From Aselliscus stoliczkanus (taxonomy: Eukaryota > Chordata > Mammalia > Chiroptera > Hipposideridae), in assembly GCA_033961575.1 (NCBI GenBank), contig CM066728.1:37944352-38008351 (forward strand): DNA of 64,000 bases. Reading direction: 5' to 3'. Shown here in pieces: positions 35,491 to 46,339 of this stretch (its first letter is position 1; every line of letters starts with the position of its first letter). The notes under the pieces were generated by a model. The model made no database searches. It saw only the letters and a program-made list of their open reading frames with translations, and was not told the DNA's origin. The position numbers and the translations under genes are program-made.

Positions 35491-35494
35491 TTTA

Positions 35495-36300
35495 AAATTA
35501 GTAATAAAAAGGTTAGACATTCAGTGCTGGAATTATGATAGACGCTGTTTAAAAGCGTACAGCAGGTCCTATGAATGGTCCTTATAATAATTCCTTCTTG
35601 GAGAGTCTAGAATTCATGAAGACCCCAAATTGGTTTGTTCTTCTTGTGAGGGCTGTTTCTGAAGCGTCCTTCACCCAAAGAATTTAGTGGACAGAGAGTA
35701 ATGGGAGCTACACAAAGATAACTAGGTGATCTGTAACAGTATGATAGGTATTAGTCACTATTCAAGGGTGTGATCCCGTAGCCGACTGTTTAAGGCACTG
35801 ATTGTATCATGTACTTGGGTTGAGCCACATTCTTTGCCTGGAGCAAACCTAACTTCAGCCAACCCCATCTCCACCCTACACCCCTTTCAAACTTTTGAAT
35901 TACATGCGGGGGGAGCCTGTTTTTCTGAACAGGTTATTTATCTGGCAGCAGTAAAAGCCCTACACATAGAAAAACAAAATTTTAAATTGGATGTTTCTTG
36001 TCTACTGTTTCAAAGTCAGAAGAACCCAAAATAGGTTGTAAAGACAAATCAAACTTTAAAATAAGAGACTTAATTCTCCATGTTGAAGATGGAGGAAGAG
36101 ATTTCCCTTCTCAGAGCATTTGCCTTAGAAAACTTGTTGGGTACTTTCTCCTCTCTTTCAAATGTATATAAAGCCTTTTGAAGGCTAAATAGGTCATCTG
36201 TCAGTATTTTGTGAGCTTTACTCCAGGAAAGTCGTTCTCAAGGACACCTGGAACTATCTTTTTGAAATGCAAACATAAAGAGAGAGTGTACCCTTGAATG
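35495..36300. other. Unassigned sequence right of CpG island
   Basis: Nothing recognised. The short frame at 35834-36034 has no domain. Confidence 0.35.
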
Positions 36301-36304
36301 GATT

Positions 36305-36926
36305 TTTTTAAGTGATGGAATATTATTTAGTCATAAAAAAGAAGGGAGGGCTGGCCAAGTGGCACGGTGGTTAAGCACTGGCTTGGGAAGCCAGCAGCCC
36401 CGGTTCGGTCCCACATATGAGAGCCAGTGACACTGCCCTCAAAAAAAAAAAGGAATTTTGCCATTTGTGACAACATGAATGGACCTTCAGGTCATTATGC
36501 TAAATGAAATTGGTCAAAGAAATACAAATACTGTATGCTCTCACTAATATGTGGAATTAAAATTTTTTTAAAAATCATAAATACAAAAACCAGATTGGTG
36601 TTTTGGGGAAATGAGAGTTGCAATGGGTGAAGGAGGTCAATAGGTACAAACCTCCAGATATAAAAATAAATAAGTCATGGGGATGTAATATACAGCATAG
36701 TAACCATAATTAACAATACGAAATTGCATATTTGAAAGTTGCTAAAAGACTAAATCTTAAAGAGTCCTCATCACAAGTGAAAAAAAATTTGTAGATATGT
36801 ATGGTGATGGATGTCAATTAGATTTATTATGCTGATCATTTCACAATATATATAAATATCAAATCATTATGTTGAACACGTGAAACTAATGTTATATATC
36901 AATTATACTTCAATGAAATAAAAGAA
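36305..36926 (+). mobile_element. L1 3'-end fragment, interrupted by a short SINE
   Basis: The text matches the end of L1 ORF2 (GATGGAATATTATTTAGTC, ATTTGTGACAACATGAATGG, CTCTCACTAATATGTGGAA) and the 3' UTR to an A-rich end. The SINE at 36348-36451 splits it. The ORF2 end is readable but full of changes, so the fragment is old. Confidence 0.85.
36348..36451 (+). mobile_element. Short tRNA-derived SINE (head only)
   Basis: GGGCTGGCCAAGTGGCACGG head, GGAAGCCAGCAGCCCCGGTT, then CACTGCCCTC and an 11-nt A tail. The B-box is reduced by one base (GGTTCGGTCCC). Target duplication is indistinct. Confidence 0.9.
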
Positions 36927-37152
36927 AGCGATAGCACCCCTATCTGCCATTTTCTAAGGGAGTATAGAAGTCTAACATCAGTGGGCATATTGCTCCAAGT
37001 TGCGAATCTACTTTCTGTCATTAAGATGTGAGAAGTTTATTTTTCCTCTGGATGAAGCTAATTAGCTAACACAGATGGTCACCCCAATTACCAAATAGTT
37101 AAGATGAATTATGTGTGCAAATGGGGTTGTCAAGGCCTCTTACTTGAGGACT

Positions 37153-37598
37153 TTTCTTTTTTTAAAGATTCTGTTGGGGAATCGGGGAAGGGGAACAGAC
37201 AAGTTGCTGTCTTTTTGCTCTTCAGTCTAGTTGTGGAGGACATTGCTTCACTGGCCCATGTTGGTATCCTTATTGCACTCTTCCCGGATGAGGCAGATCT
37301 GTCACCAGCCTCTGGATGGCCACTCACAGAGGCTCTTGGCAGCTCACACCAGCTGCCAGCTCCTCACACTGGCTGCCAGCCAATCTGTAGTCTATGGCAG
37401 CCCACTGCAGCAGGGGCTGCAGCTACGCCGTTGCCAGAAACTCACAGCAGCCCAGCTCCAGGTGGAGCAGTTGTTCACCATCTTAGCTCTAGAGGGCAGT
37501 GTCACTGGCCCTCATATATGGGATCTGAACCAGGGCCCTGATGCTCAGAGCCAGCGTCCCAAGCCAGCTCTTAACCAACACGCCACTCAGCCAGCCCT
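37153..37598 (-). mobile_element. Long composite tRNA-derived SINE (copy 5)
   Basis: In reverse complement it has the same head, GC-rich body and AATAAAA-type end as the other long copies, with one terminal CCCC-rich unit. The plus-strand frames at 37104-37541 and 37231-37650 are antisense-strand artefacts of this SINE. Confidence 0.9.
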
Positions 37599-37599
37599 A

Positions 37600-37945
37600 C
37601 TTATTATTTTTAAAATATATGTATTGGGTTGCATCTGCTTAGCTATATAAAAGGATGAGGTTTCTTTTTGTCTTTGCAATCACTTTGCTGATTGCCTATA
37701 ACACAAATCACATCCTGGTTTAATGCTTATTCAATAATAAAACTTTTTTATTTGTGCTCTACCTTTGCGGAGAATATTTCTGGGTAGGGAGAAGATTTTG
37801 TTTTTAATTCTATTTCCCATCAACACCTATGCCCAAAATATAAAGACTACAATGATAAGGAACGTAATTACTTTTTAGTTTTTAATTGATTCTTGAAAAG
37901 TATCTCACATTAGGTGATAACCTTAATACTGAACTACAATACATT
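37600..37945. other. Unassigned sequence
   Basis: Nothing recognised. Confidence 0.35.
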
Positions 37946-37964
37946 TTAATAGAGTCAGAAATGG

Positions 37965-38075
37965 GGGCCGGCCGAGTGGCATGGTATTTAAGCATTGACT
38001 TGGGAAGCCAGCAGCCCCGGTTCGGGTTCCACATATGAGGGCCAGTGACACTGCCCTCAAAAAAAAAAAAAAAAA
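37965..38075 (+). mobile_element. Short tRNA-derived SINE (head only)
   Basis: A perfect 14-bp target duplication, AGAGTCAGAAATGG, lies at 37951-37964 and 38076-38089. It has the head-only structure ending CACTGCCCTC plus a long A tail. Confidence 0.94.
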
Positions 38076-38089
38076 AGAGTCAGAAATGG

Positions 38090-40080
38090 TAATAAAGTTA
38101 ATGTTTGATATGTGTTTTGTAATGACAACTGCACAAACTAAGCCCATGCGTATGTGAAAGAAACCTCTTAAAATAGAAAATAAATTAATTTTCTGTAATA
38201 TTAAATTTTGTGGTATCTGTTATGTCAATATGAATGAAATCAATGAATGTTTGTGCATTAAATGGTTAAATAAAGTCAAAATACAACTTGGAAGATTGCT
38301 TCACCAAAGCATATCTTTTCCAAGAACCTTAAGATTTCTCTATCATTATACAAAGGAATCTAAATCTGAAAAAATGTGGTTGGTGAATTTGTTCTTACAT
38401 ATTTGCAGAAAGTAGCTTTAAATAAAGATCTGGTGGTGAAAATAAAACTCTGTGATACACACGTTTGTATGTGTGTGCGCGTGCGCACGCGTGCATGTGT
38501 ATTTTAAGGTACTCAAATCTCTGAAAACAGTAAGAATCTTACCAGATCCCCAACAGTTCTCTCAGTTCTTACCTATTCACTCAAGAGATGTAAAAACTAC
38601 CTGCCATATGCCAAGCCCTCTGCTAAGAAATACAATTTTGAATGAATGTACTTGCAGTAAATGAATGTGGCAAAAAAAAATCTATGCTGCCTTTTTGAAA
38701 CTGCTAAAAACAATTATAGCAAACCCAGTCTAAAAGTTTCCCTCTGTTATAATTATCACTTTGCATTGCAACACATTTAGCAAGCACTTTGTTTTGCCTG
38801 ATTTCAAATATACTGTGCAATTTCCTTACATCTTGTAAATGTAGGGAGAATATGGAATAATAAAGGAAAATAATTTCCTGTCTAGATGATCCATGGGCTT
38901 CATAAAATACTAGCCACTCCCACAGGGCCTAGAGGGATATATATTTCAGTTGAAGTTTTTAGCATAGGATTTAAGAGATTCATCTTCTATCATTAAATTT
39001 TAGATCTATGCCAGGTACTACCATGACTTTTGAAATGCCACAGAACTGCCTAGCTACAGATAAATAAGTCCTTAGTATATGTATTTCATTTTCCCAAATA
39101 CCAATTTTTGTTGGTTCTAATAACAATACATAGCTGGACAAATGAATTCAATAATGTGGATGGTCAAAACCTTAGGCAATTAGTAAAAAATGACTTTAAA
39201 ATTCCTGCTTTATCCTCTCTCTCCACCACTCCCACCTCCCCATTTTCCTGTTTAATCGTTTCCCATAAAAGGCTTCAAGAGAAATCTAAGCTGTGTGCCA
39301 TCTAATTCATACCATACCTATACCTCCCTTTTCTCCTTAATCTATATTTCTTCTCCTTTCCTACTTTCTGCCAACTCCTTAGCTTTGTGACTCTCTGCTG
39401 TCTCTAATCCACAGTTCATACCTGAACACTTGCACATATCACTCCTAAAATTGAGATAGTATATGAGACATGCAATATGGAAATCATACCTATCTTTATT
39501 CTGTACATGCTGCAATGTCTCTTTTCAGTTCATACAAATAGGCTTGATTTTGAAAATTGTCCTTTTGAATGAATACAGTCACTAGAAGTCACGTTTATTT
39601 GAAATTTTCTTTAGGGCTTTTTTAGGGGCTTTCCAAATTTCAAATTTTCAAAATGGCTATGTGGCTTCCTTTGTTTTACAAATCTGTGTAAGTAAAATGA
39701 AGGAAGGAAACGAGGAAAGAAATAAAAAAGATGAAGTAGAATTGGAGAAGGAACACTTGTATTCTGACTTCAAACTAGATGTCAAATCCATTAACACCAT
39801 CTCACAACCACCCCTCCCAACAGAGCCTGCTGTCCTCTTAGCATTCCAATGTTGGCTCCTCTGTTTTCGCCGTTGAGAATTACAAGCACCACCATTCCCA
39901 GGCAAGAAAGGCTCTCTCCAATATGCTACTGGATCACTCAAGGCCTGTCCCTTTTTAAGTCATCCTTTCCTCAGAATTGACCTGTCCTTTCTTTCATTCC
40001 CTTGTTCCTGGTTCACTGGACCTTCAAAGATAACTGTCAAATGTGTGCCAGTGGATGAGTGCTGGAGTAAGGTTTCCAGA
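38090..40080. other. Mostly unassigned sequence with a Z-DNA tract and an L2 scrap
   Basis: Apart from the alternating purine-pyrimidine tract at 38467-38502 and an L2-like antisense scrap at about 38572-38645 (CCATATGCCAAGCCCTCTGC), nothing was recognised. The frames at 38230-38415, 39108-39305 and 39657-39941 show no domain. Confidence 0.35.
38467..38502. repeat. Alternating purine-pyrimidine tract (Z-DNA-prone)
   Basis: A perfect 36-bp purine-pyrimidine alternation includes GTGTGTGCGCGTGCGCACGC. The G/C-rich centre with palindromic GTGCGCAC favours left-handed DNA under supercoiling. Confidence 0.85.
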
Positions 40081-40087
40081 TGTGGGT

Positions 40088-40195
40088 TACAGCGTCATCA
40101 GAATCACCTGAGAACCTTTATAAAAATACATACTCCTAAACTTAGCGCCCTAAAGATTCTGACTGGGAAGGTCTGAGACGAGTTCAGAAAATCTG
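40088..40195 (+). mobile_element. MER5A-like (hAT-Charlie) remnant
   Basis: CATCAGAATCACCTGAGAAC, TTATAAAAATACATACTCCT and GATTCTGACTGGGAAGGTCT follow the order of the MER5A consensus. It is an ancient non-autonomous DNA transposon fragment. Confidence 0.65.
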
Positions 40196-40199
40196 TGTG

Positions 40200-40980
40200 T
40201 TTGGAATGAAACGAGTAAATCTGGTCAGGTCAGCAAGGTGGATTAAATACAAGCACTTATCTCTGCTCCTTCCCCAAACACCTTGGCATAGCCTCAATAC
40301 AGATACAGATCACCAGGAATCTAAGGCACAGGGGTCTCTGAGGGCATAGGTGAGAACAGAGGCTTAAAACAACAGAATTGGCTGACAGTCTATATCAGGA
40401 GTAGGTAAACTCTCCAATCACTTCCCAACCAAGGAGTTAGGTACCACACTGCCCTAACCCAATTCAGAGACAAGACTTACTCCCTGGCAAAGGTGAACTA
40501 GAGAAGCTCTAGTTTTGAAGACATCAAGATTGCTGAGTATAGGGATGAAGTGTCTCATTGCACATTGGGGTGAAGGGAACAAGTGAAAGCCTTCATACTG
40601 CACTGTGAAACTTTCTCTCCCACTCAGCTCCTAAAGTGGCAGTTTTCAGATCTATATCCTAAGGAGAGGATATTGGAAAATTCCTTTCTAAGGAAACTGA
40701 CTTGCCCAAGGAAAAATATTTTTATGGATACATAAAATCTTCCAACAGTGTCATCCCTTGCATAATCACATCAAAACTGAGGTCTGCTAATCCACAAGTT
40801 CCAGCCATACAGGTAGCTTTTCTCACTCTTAAATATAAATAGACACCTGGGCATCACCATCCTTTTGAGGAAATTCACAGTCATAAAAATTAGACACCAA
40901 AATAAACAGAAAAAAAAAATGGGGGTTGGTGGAGACAAATGAACATAACCAAACCAGAGAGCAGAAGAATATTTCACAAC
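40200..40980. other. Unassigned sequence
   Basis: Nothing recognised. Confidence 0.35.
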
Positions 40981-40984
40981 TATG

Positions 40985-41975
40985 AGTAATATCCTTAAAG
41001 AAGATCCATGAATGAAAACAGGATGTTATTTTTTTCAGAAATATTCAGAGGAAAAACAATGAGCTTATGGAAACTAAAAAGTAACAAATTTTAAAATTGA
41101 ATACCAAATAATAAAATGAAGTTGCAAAGTCTAAAAAGAAGAACAAAAAGACAAACAGTTAAAAAATATTAAAGGAAAGAGAATTTAGGATCAATTCAGG
41201 AGATTGTATATCTAACCTACATATAAGAGTTTCAAAAGAAAAAGGAGGTGGGTGGGGAGGGATGGAATTATCAAAGAAAGGCATTTTCCCAGAACTGAAA
41301 GAAGTGAATTTCCAGGTTGAAATGGATCTAGTAAGTACCTTGAATAAAATGAAAAAGTGCCTTGAATGAATGAAAAAGACTCACAGAAAGACACTTAATT
41401 CTAAAATGCCAGAACAGCAAAGATGAAGAATACTCACTAAATGCTTCAGATAAAATAACACACAGAGTGCAGACAAAGGATCAGGCATGATAATAGAGAA
41501 TGGCATTGGACTTTTCAACAATGATGGTGGAAAACAGAATAAAATAGAGAAAGGAATGTCTATAAATACTGGAGGGAAGATTATTTACAATCTAGAATTC
41601 TCTGTAAACTTAAGCAATCAACGAAACCTAAGAGCAGAATAAAGGTATTCGCAGACTTGCAGATTTCAAAAAAATTTTTTTCCTACAGAAGCTTTTCTCA
41701 GAAAGGTACTCAAAGGTGTTTTCCATCAAAAAGAGGGATTAAGAAAGAGATGAATACATGTATCAACACCAGAGAAAGGAAAAGGGATTACCCAGGATGA
41801 TGGTGAAGGAAATTTCCAGGATTACAACTGTATGACGGGCCTAAAAAGCAGTCAGCACAGATTGAGGCAGAAGAATGGAAGTCTCCAGAACTGATGTCTC
41901 CAAGAAAATAACATGGAATCATTAGATTATCAATGTATTTCACCACATGAAGAGATATATTAGCATTATAACACA
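40985..41975 (+). mobile_element. HAL1 (half-L1, ORF1-only) remnant
   Basis: From about 41400 the words follow the HAL1 consensus order: GAATGTCTATAAATACTGGA, CTAGAATTCTCTGTAAACTT, GCAGAATAAAGGTATTCGCA, CACCAGAGAAAGGAAAAGGG and ACCCAGGATGATGGTGAAGG. HAL1 elements carry only an ORF1-like gene and rely on L1 machinery; this copy is decayed and has no open frame. Its right end is close to the SINE at 41999. The left boundary is uncertain. Confidence 0.75.
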
Positions 41976-41998
41976 ATTTGGAGATGACAAAAGTCGGC

Positions 41999-42430
41999 GG
42001 GACGGCCAAGTGGCGCATTGGTTAAGAGCTGGCTTGGGACACCAGCTGCCCCGGTTCGGATCCCACATATGAAGGCCAGTGACACTGCCCTCTACAGCTA
42101 ACAACAGTTCCACCTAGAGCTGGGCTGTGAGCCCCAGTGATGGTGTAGGCTGCAGCCCCTGCTGCAGTGGGCTGCCATAGGCTGCAGTGGGCTGCCTTAG
42201 GCTACAGTGAGTGGCCGGCAGCCAGCATGAGCGGCTGGCATCCAGAGTGAGCTGCCAAGAGCCGCGGTGAGCGACATCCAGAAGCCGGCGACCGATCTGC
42301 CTAATCCGGGAAGAGCGCAATGACGACACCAACATGGGCCAGTGAAGCAACGTCCTCCGCAAATAGACTGAAGATCAAAAAAAGACAGCAACTTGTCTGT
42401 TCTCCTCCCCCAATTCCCCAATAAAATCTT

Positions 42431-42482
<52 letters not shown>

Positions 42483-42486
42483 AAAT
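41999..42486 (+). mobile_element. Long composite tRNA-derived SINE (copy 6)
   Basis: The 10-bp flanks AAAAGTCGGC (41989-41998) and AAAAGTTGGC (42487-42496) are a target duplication with one difference. The body has a local 21-bp duplication, GGGCTGCCATAGGCTGCAGT-type, near 42167-42205. The tail is a long (TAAA)n from 42434. Confidence 0.92.
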
Positions 42487-42977
42487 AAAAGTTGGCATAC
42501 ACAAGAGAAAACGTCTTATTGCCTGTGGAGGGGGGGAAATATATTTTTAAAAAAGGAACTTTACGTTTAAAAGTGTAATCATAGTATACATGTGACTCAG
42601 CCTTATAAAATAATTACATCGTCGTCCCAATCTAAGCACTGAATATTAATTTAGCCAAAACTCACAGCAGTGTAGTTCCTATAGTATTGTAGAAACAGGG
42701 TGATAGAAACTCTGGAGTGGAAGGAATGTGAGAGAACTAAATCTTCTACTTCCTACTATGCAGAATTTTCAAGTCTGCAGATAATTGCTAACACTGAAAA
42801 CCAAGAAAGGCTATTGTAAGGATGCTTCATGGTAGGAAGTGTTGAGAGTAGAGTTCAACTATGGGGCTGGTGATGGGAACTGAAAAATAACAGTGATTAG
42901 GGCTGGGGACTCCTTTATGTTACAATGTTACAAATCTTTTGGATGTTATTTCCCTCATATTGCTTTATATGTATATA

Positions 42978-42987
42978 TTTTATATAT

Positions 42988-43058
<71 letters not shown>
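42978..43058. repeat. Compound (TA)n(CA)n microsatellite
   Basis: Two blocks of CA and TA units alternate over about 80 bp. The frames across it are artefacts. Confidence 0.95.
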
Positions 43059-43160
43059 AACCAAGGTATATATATATCTTGGTCTGCCAGCATAATTCAT
43101 TCCAGAAACAAACTACTAGTATTGCAAGACATTGCTCGTTTACCAAGTTAAAATGTATTA

Positions 43161-43217
43161 TTAGGTTGGTGCAAAAGTAATAGCGGTTTTTGCCATAATG
43201 GTTTTGCACCAACCTAA
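43161..43217. mobile_element. MADE1-like mariner MITE, internally shortened
   Basis: The 16-bp arms TTAGGTTGGTGCAAAA (43161-43176) and TTTTGCACCAACCTAA (43202-43217) are perfect inverted repeats. TA flanks lie at 43159-43160 and 43218-43219. The left part, including GTAATAGCGGTTTTTGCCAT, matches MADE1, the 80-bp Hsmar1-derived MITE of primates, but the right inner part is missing, leaving 57 bp. The transcript would fold into a hairpin. Confidence 0.88.
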
Positions 43218-43439
43218 TAGAAATGTTTGCTCATCTTGGGGAACACTCGCAAACCAAGTTACTCGCAATCCAGTGTTTTACTGTATATATATGTGTATCT
43301 GTTGCACTGCCAGCTTTGAGAACTACTGGGATAAAAAACAAGACAAGAAACGCCTGTCCCTATCGCTGCAGAGTGTACATATTTAACAGGATAATGGCAG
43401 ACATAATCCTCTATCTTTAATTTCTAACTTGGATGGTTC

Positions 43440-43640
43440 TTCAGTCAATGAATATTTGTTGTTGATCACCTGCTAGCTGTCAGGCACTGTGACAGTCTCT
43501 GAGGATAGGACTGGGCTCCTCCCCTGAAGTCAAATGGGAGATACAGACAATAAGCAAGAGAACAAATTAACAGACCATCTACAAATTGTGCTAAGGGCAG
43601 GAAGGAAATGAATACAATGGTGTGAGAGAATAAAGAGAAC
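43440..43640 (-). repeat. L2-like LINE 3'-end fragment (antisense)
   Basis: AATGAATATTTGTTGTTGAT, GTCAGGCACTGTGACAGTC and GATACAGACAATAAGCAAG in this order fit the antisense of an L2 3' region. Confidence 0.6.
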
Positions 43641-43679
43641 TGGAAAACAGTCAAACTGCAGAGATTCAGGCCTTACCTT

Positions 43680-43805
43680 CACAGTTACATAGTGCAAACT
43701 TCAGAAAATCCCGTAATAACCTCTCTGAGCCTCCATTTTTGTATCTATGAATTGTAGATAATAATTCTAACCTTACAGGCTCTTAGGAAGATTAATTGAG
43801 ATGAA
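43680..43805 (+). repeat. MIR SINE fragment
   Basis: AACCTCTCTGAGCCTCCATT, TGTAGATAATAATTCTAACC and AGGAAGATTAATTGAGATGA match the central to 3' part of a MIR. Confidence 0.7.
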
Positions 43806-44109
43806 GTAAATGAATGAATTTTCAATGTATAACTTCCTATTCAGATATAAGCTTTTGACACTTAGGGGAGCCCTTATCAGTTCTTCATGGGTTTCCTTGC
43901 CTGCTTCCCTAGGGTACACATTGTTAACAGATTGAGCCACCTAATCATCATTTTCATTTTTATGTTCCCACATTTGAAGGCTTTGGCTTAAGGGAAAGGC
44001 AAGTTTCCTAACCTTGGCCCTTTATAAAATCGACAAGCAATTTATACAGACTTCCCTCCCACTTCACTATTATGTCTTTCCATTCCCCTCTAGCCATGGA
44101 ATACTTGTA

Positions 44110-44755
44110 TTCCATTAAATTAAACTCCACATGCAGTTTAACTTATTTTTAATTTACACACAGTAAAATGCACTCTTTTTGGTTTACAGATCTATTTGTT
44201 TTCACCAATGCATAGTGGTGTAACCACCATTGTCAAGATGCGGAAAAGTTCCAAATGTCCCCAGCCTCAACACACACACACACACACACACACTTACAAT
44301 CTCCTTATGTTATCTCTTTGTAGTCAACCCTACCCCCACACAACCCTTGATTTGTTCATCCCTATAGTTTTACCTTTTCCAAAATGTTATAAATACAGTC
44401 ATACAGTATACAGCCTTTTGAGTCTGACTTCCTTCACTGAGCCTAACACATTTGAGATTCATCTATGTTATTGTGTGTAGTAGTAGTTTCTTCCATTTTA
44501 TTGCAGTGTCGTATTTCATTGTTTTTCTATTTCCCAGTTGAGGAACATTTGTTTTTGGTTTTTCTTTTCCAGTTTTGAGCCATTGTGAATAAAGTTACTA
44601 TAAACTTTCACATACAGGTCTTATTGTATGAACATAAATTTTCATTTCACTTGGGCTAATGACTAACAAAGTTAAGCATCTTTTCATGTGCTTATTTGCC
44701 ATCTATGTATCTTTGGTGAAATGTCTATTTAAAGCTTTTGCCCGTGTAAAACATT
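44110..44755 (-). mobile_element. L1 3' part (antisense), left arm of an inverted L1
   Basis: In reverse complement this gives the end of L1 ORF2 (HFTKDT.MANKHMKRC-like text near 44690-44750) through the 3' UTR. The plus-strand words TTGAGGAACATTTGTTTTTG and GTGAATAAAGTTACTATAAA are antisense L1. It ends at 44755, where an L1 segment of opposite orientation begins. It contains a (CA)n insertion at 44270-44293. Confidence 0.85.
44270..44293. repeat. (CA)n microsatellite
   Basis: Twelve CA units. Confidence 0.95.
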
Positions 44756-45345
44756 AGGTTGTTGTTTTGCAAAGAAAGAACAAAGTTGAAGGACTCCTAT
44801 GACCTGATTTTGAGACTTATTATAAAACTATTATAATCAAGAGAGTGAGGTATCAGTGAAAACATAGACAGATCAATGGAACAGAATAAACAGTGCAGAA
44901 ATATACCCATGTAAATATGCTCAGCTGACTATTGGGAAAGGTGCAAAGATAATTCGTTGGAGAAAGGATGAACTTTCCAGTAAATAGTGCTGGAACAACT
45001 GGACATTGACCTACAAAAATTTTCTGTGGCTTGTCTTTGACCCGTATCTATCAACTTATACCAAAACTAACTTAAGATGGATCACAGACCTAAATATAAA
45101 ATGTAAAATGATAAAACTTTTAGAAGAAAACATAGGAGAAAATCTCTGTGACCTTCAGAAAAGAAAAGAGATTTTAGGTATAACACCAAAAGCACAATGC
45201 ATAAAAGAAAAACTTGGTAAATTGGACTTGATCAAAATCAGCAAATCTTGCTCTATGAACGATACTGGCAAGAGAATGAAAAGACAAGCCAGAATATTTG
45301 CAAATCACACATCTGACGAAGTGCATGTAGCCAGCATATAACTCT
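44756..45345 (+). mobile_element. Inverted 5' segment of the same L1 (ORF2)
   Basis: The plus-strand text matches ORF2 between the RT thumb and the C-terminal domain ([20 protein letters not shown], then ITPKAQCIKEKLGKLDLIKI, then ARIFANHTSDEVHVAS). It stops almost exactly where the antisense segment at 44755 resumes the protein. The 111-codon frame at 45006-45341 is therefore an L1 fragment, not a host gene. Confidence 0.85.
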
Positions 45346-45349
45346 CCAC

Positions 45350-45940
45350 TTTTAAAGAAATGTTTTCCATTTTTTCAGGCTCAACTCAAAATCTCATCTC
45401 TGTGAAAACTTCAAAGACCGAATGAGATCAAATTCATATGTCTAGACCATTAGTGAATGAATGAATGAACATGTTTCAGCCATTATTACTTTCCTGTAAA
45501 ATAATATATTCTAATGAATACACCCTAATATTCTGGTCCCCTTTTTACCTAAAAACCTATATGTGTTTGCCAGATACTTGATATATACTCTAATATGTTA
45601 CCATGGAATGAAATATAACTTGATTGACTGAAACAAATAATAAGTACCATGGATGGACGGCTTCATCTTACTGATCCCAAATCACTCACATTATGGCTTA
45701 GTCCTAGAGAGGTTATATATCTCATGAGGGCAGAGCTGATACGCTGTATTTGTAACTGTGTATAATGTTTTGTGTGAATCTGTGAGTATGTATTTATCTA
45801 AGTCTACAGTTAAAGTTTTAAAAATGTGGAAAAATTATGTATACATATATATTTTAAAATTATATATTTTATTCTGTTGAAATAGCAACTCTACTCAGTT
45901 TCAGCTCTTGCCAAATATACTGTTGTATTGTTATATTTTT
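45350..45940. other. Unassigned sequence
   Basis: Nothing recognised. Confidence 0.35.
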
Positions 45941-45945
45941 CTTTT

Positions 45946-46332
45946 TTTAAGATTTTATTGGGGAATTGGGGGAGGGGAGCAGACAAGTTGCTGTCCTTTC
46001 ATTCTTCAGTCTGGTTGTGGAGGACATCGCTTCACTGGCCCATGTTGGTATTATCATTGTGCTCTTCCCAGTGAGGCAGTCGCTCACTGGCCATCCAACA
46101 GCCACTCACTGCGGCTCACGAAAGCACATGTCAGCTGCCGACCAGCCCCACTGCAGCCTACACTGTCGCCAGCAACTCACAGCAGCCCAGCTCCAGGTAG
46201 AACTGTTGTTTACCATCTTAGCTGTAGAGGGCGCAGTGTAGCTGGCCTCATATGCTGGATGCGAACCGGGCCCTGCTGCTCAGAGCTGGTGTCCCAAGCC
46301 AATTCCAAACCAATGCACCACTCAGCCAGCCC
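45946..46332 (-). mobile_element. Long composite tRNA-derived SINE (copy 7), shortened body
   Basis: In reverse complement it has the tRNA-like head and composite body, but the body is about 60 bp shorter than in other copies. It has one terminal CCCC-rich unit and a T-rich tail complement on the left. Flanks TTATATTTTTCTTT and ATTATTTTCTTTAA suggest an imperfect target duplication. Confidence 0.88.
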
Positions 46333-46339
46333 TATTATT

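Noticed and set aside
42893..43212. Frames across the compound CA/TA microsatellite
   Set aside because: Low-complexity translation artefacts.
45006..45341. 111-codon plus-strand frame as a host gene
   Set aside because: Its product is L1 ORF2 text between the RT thumb and C-terminal domain.
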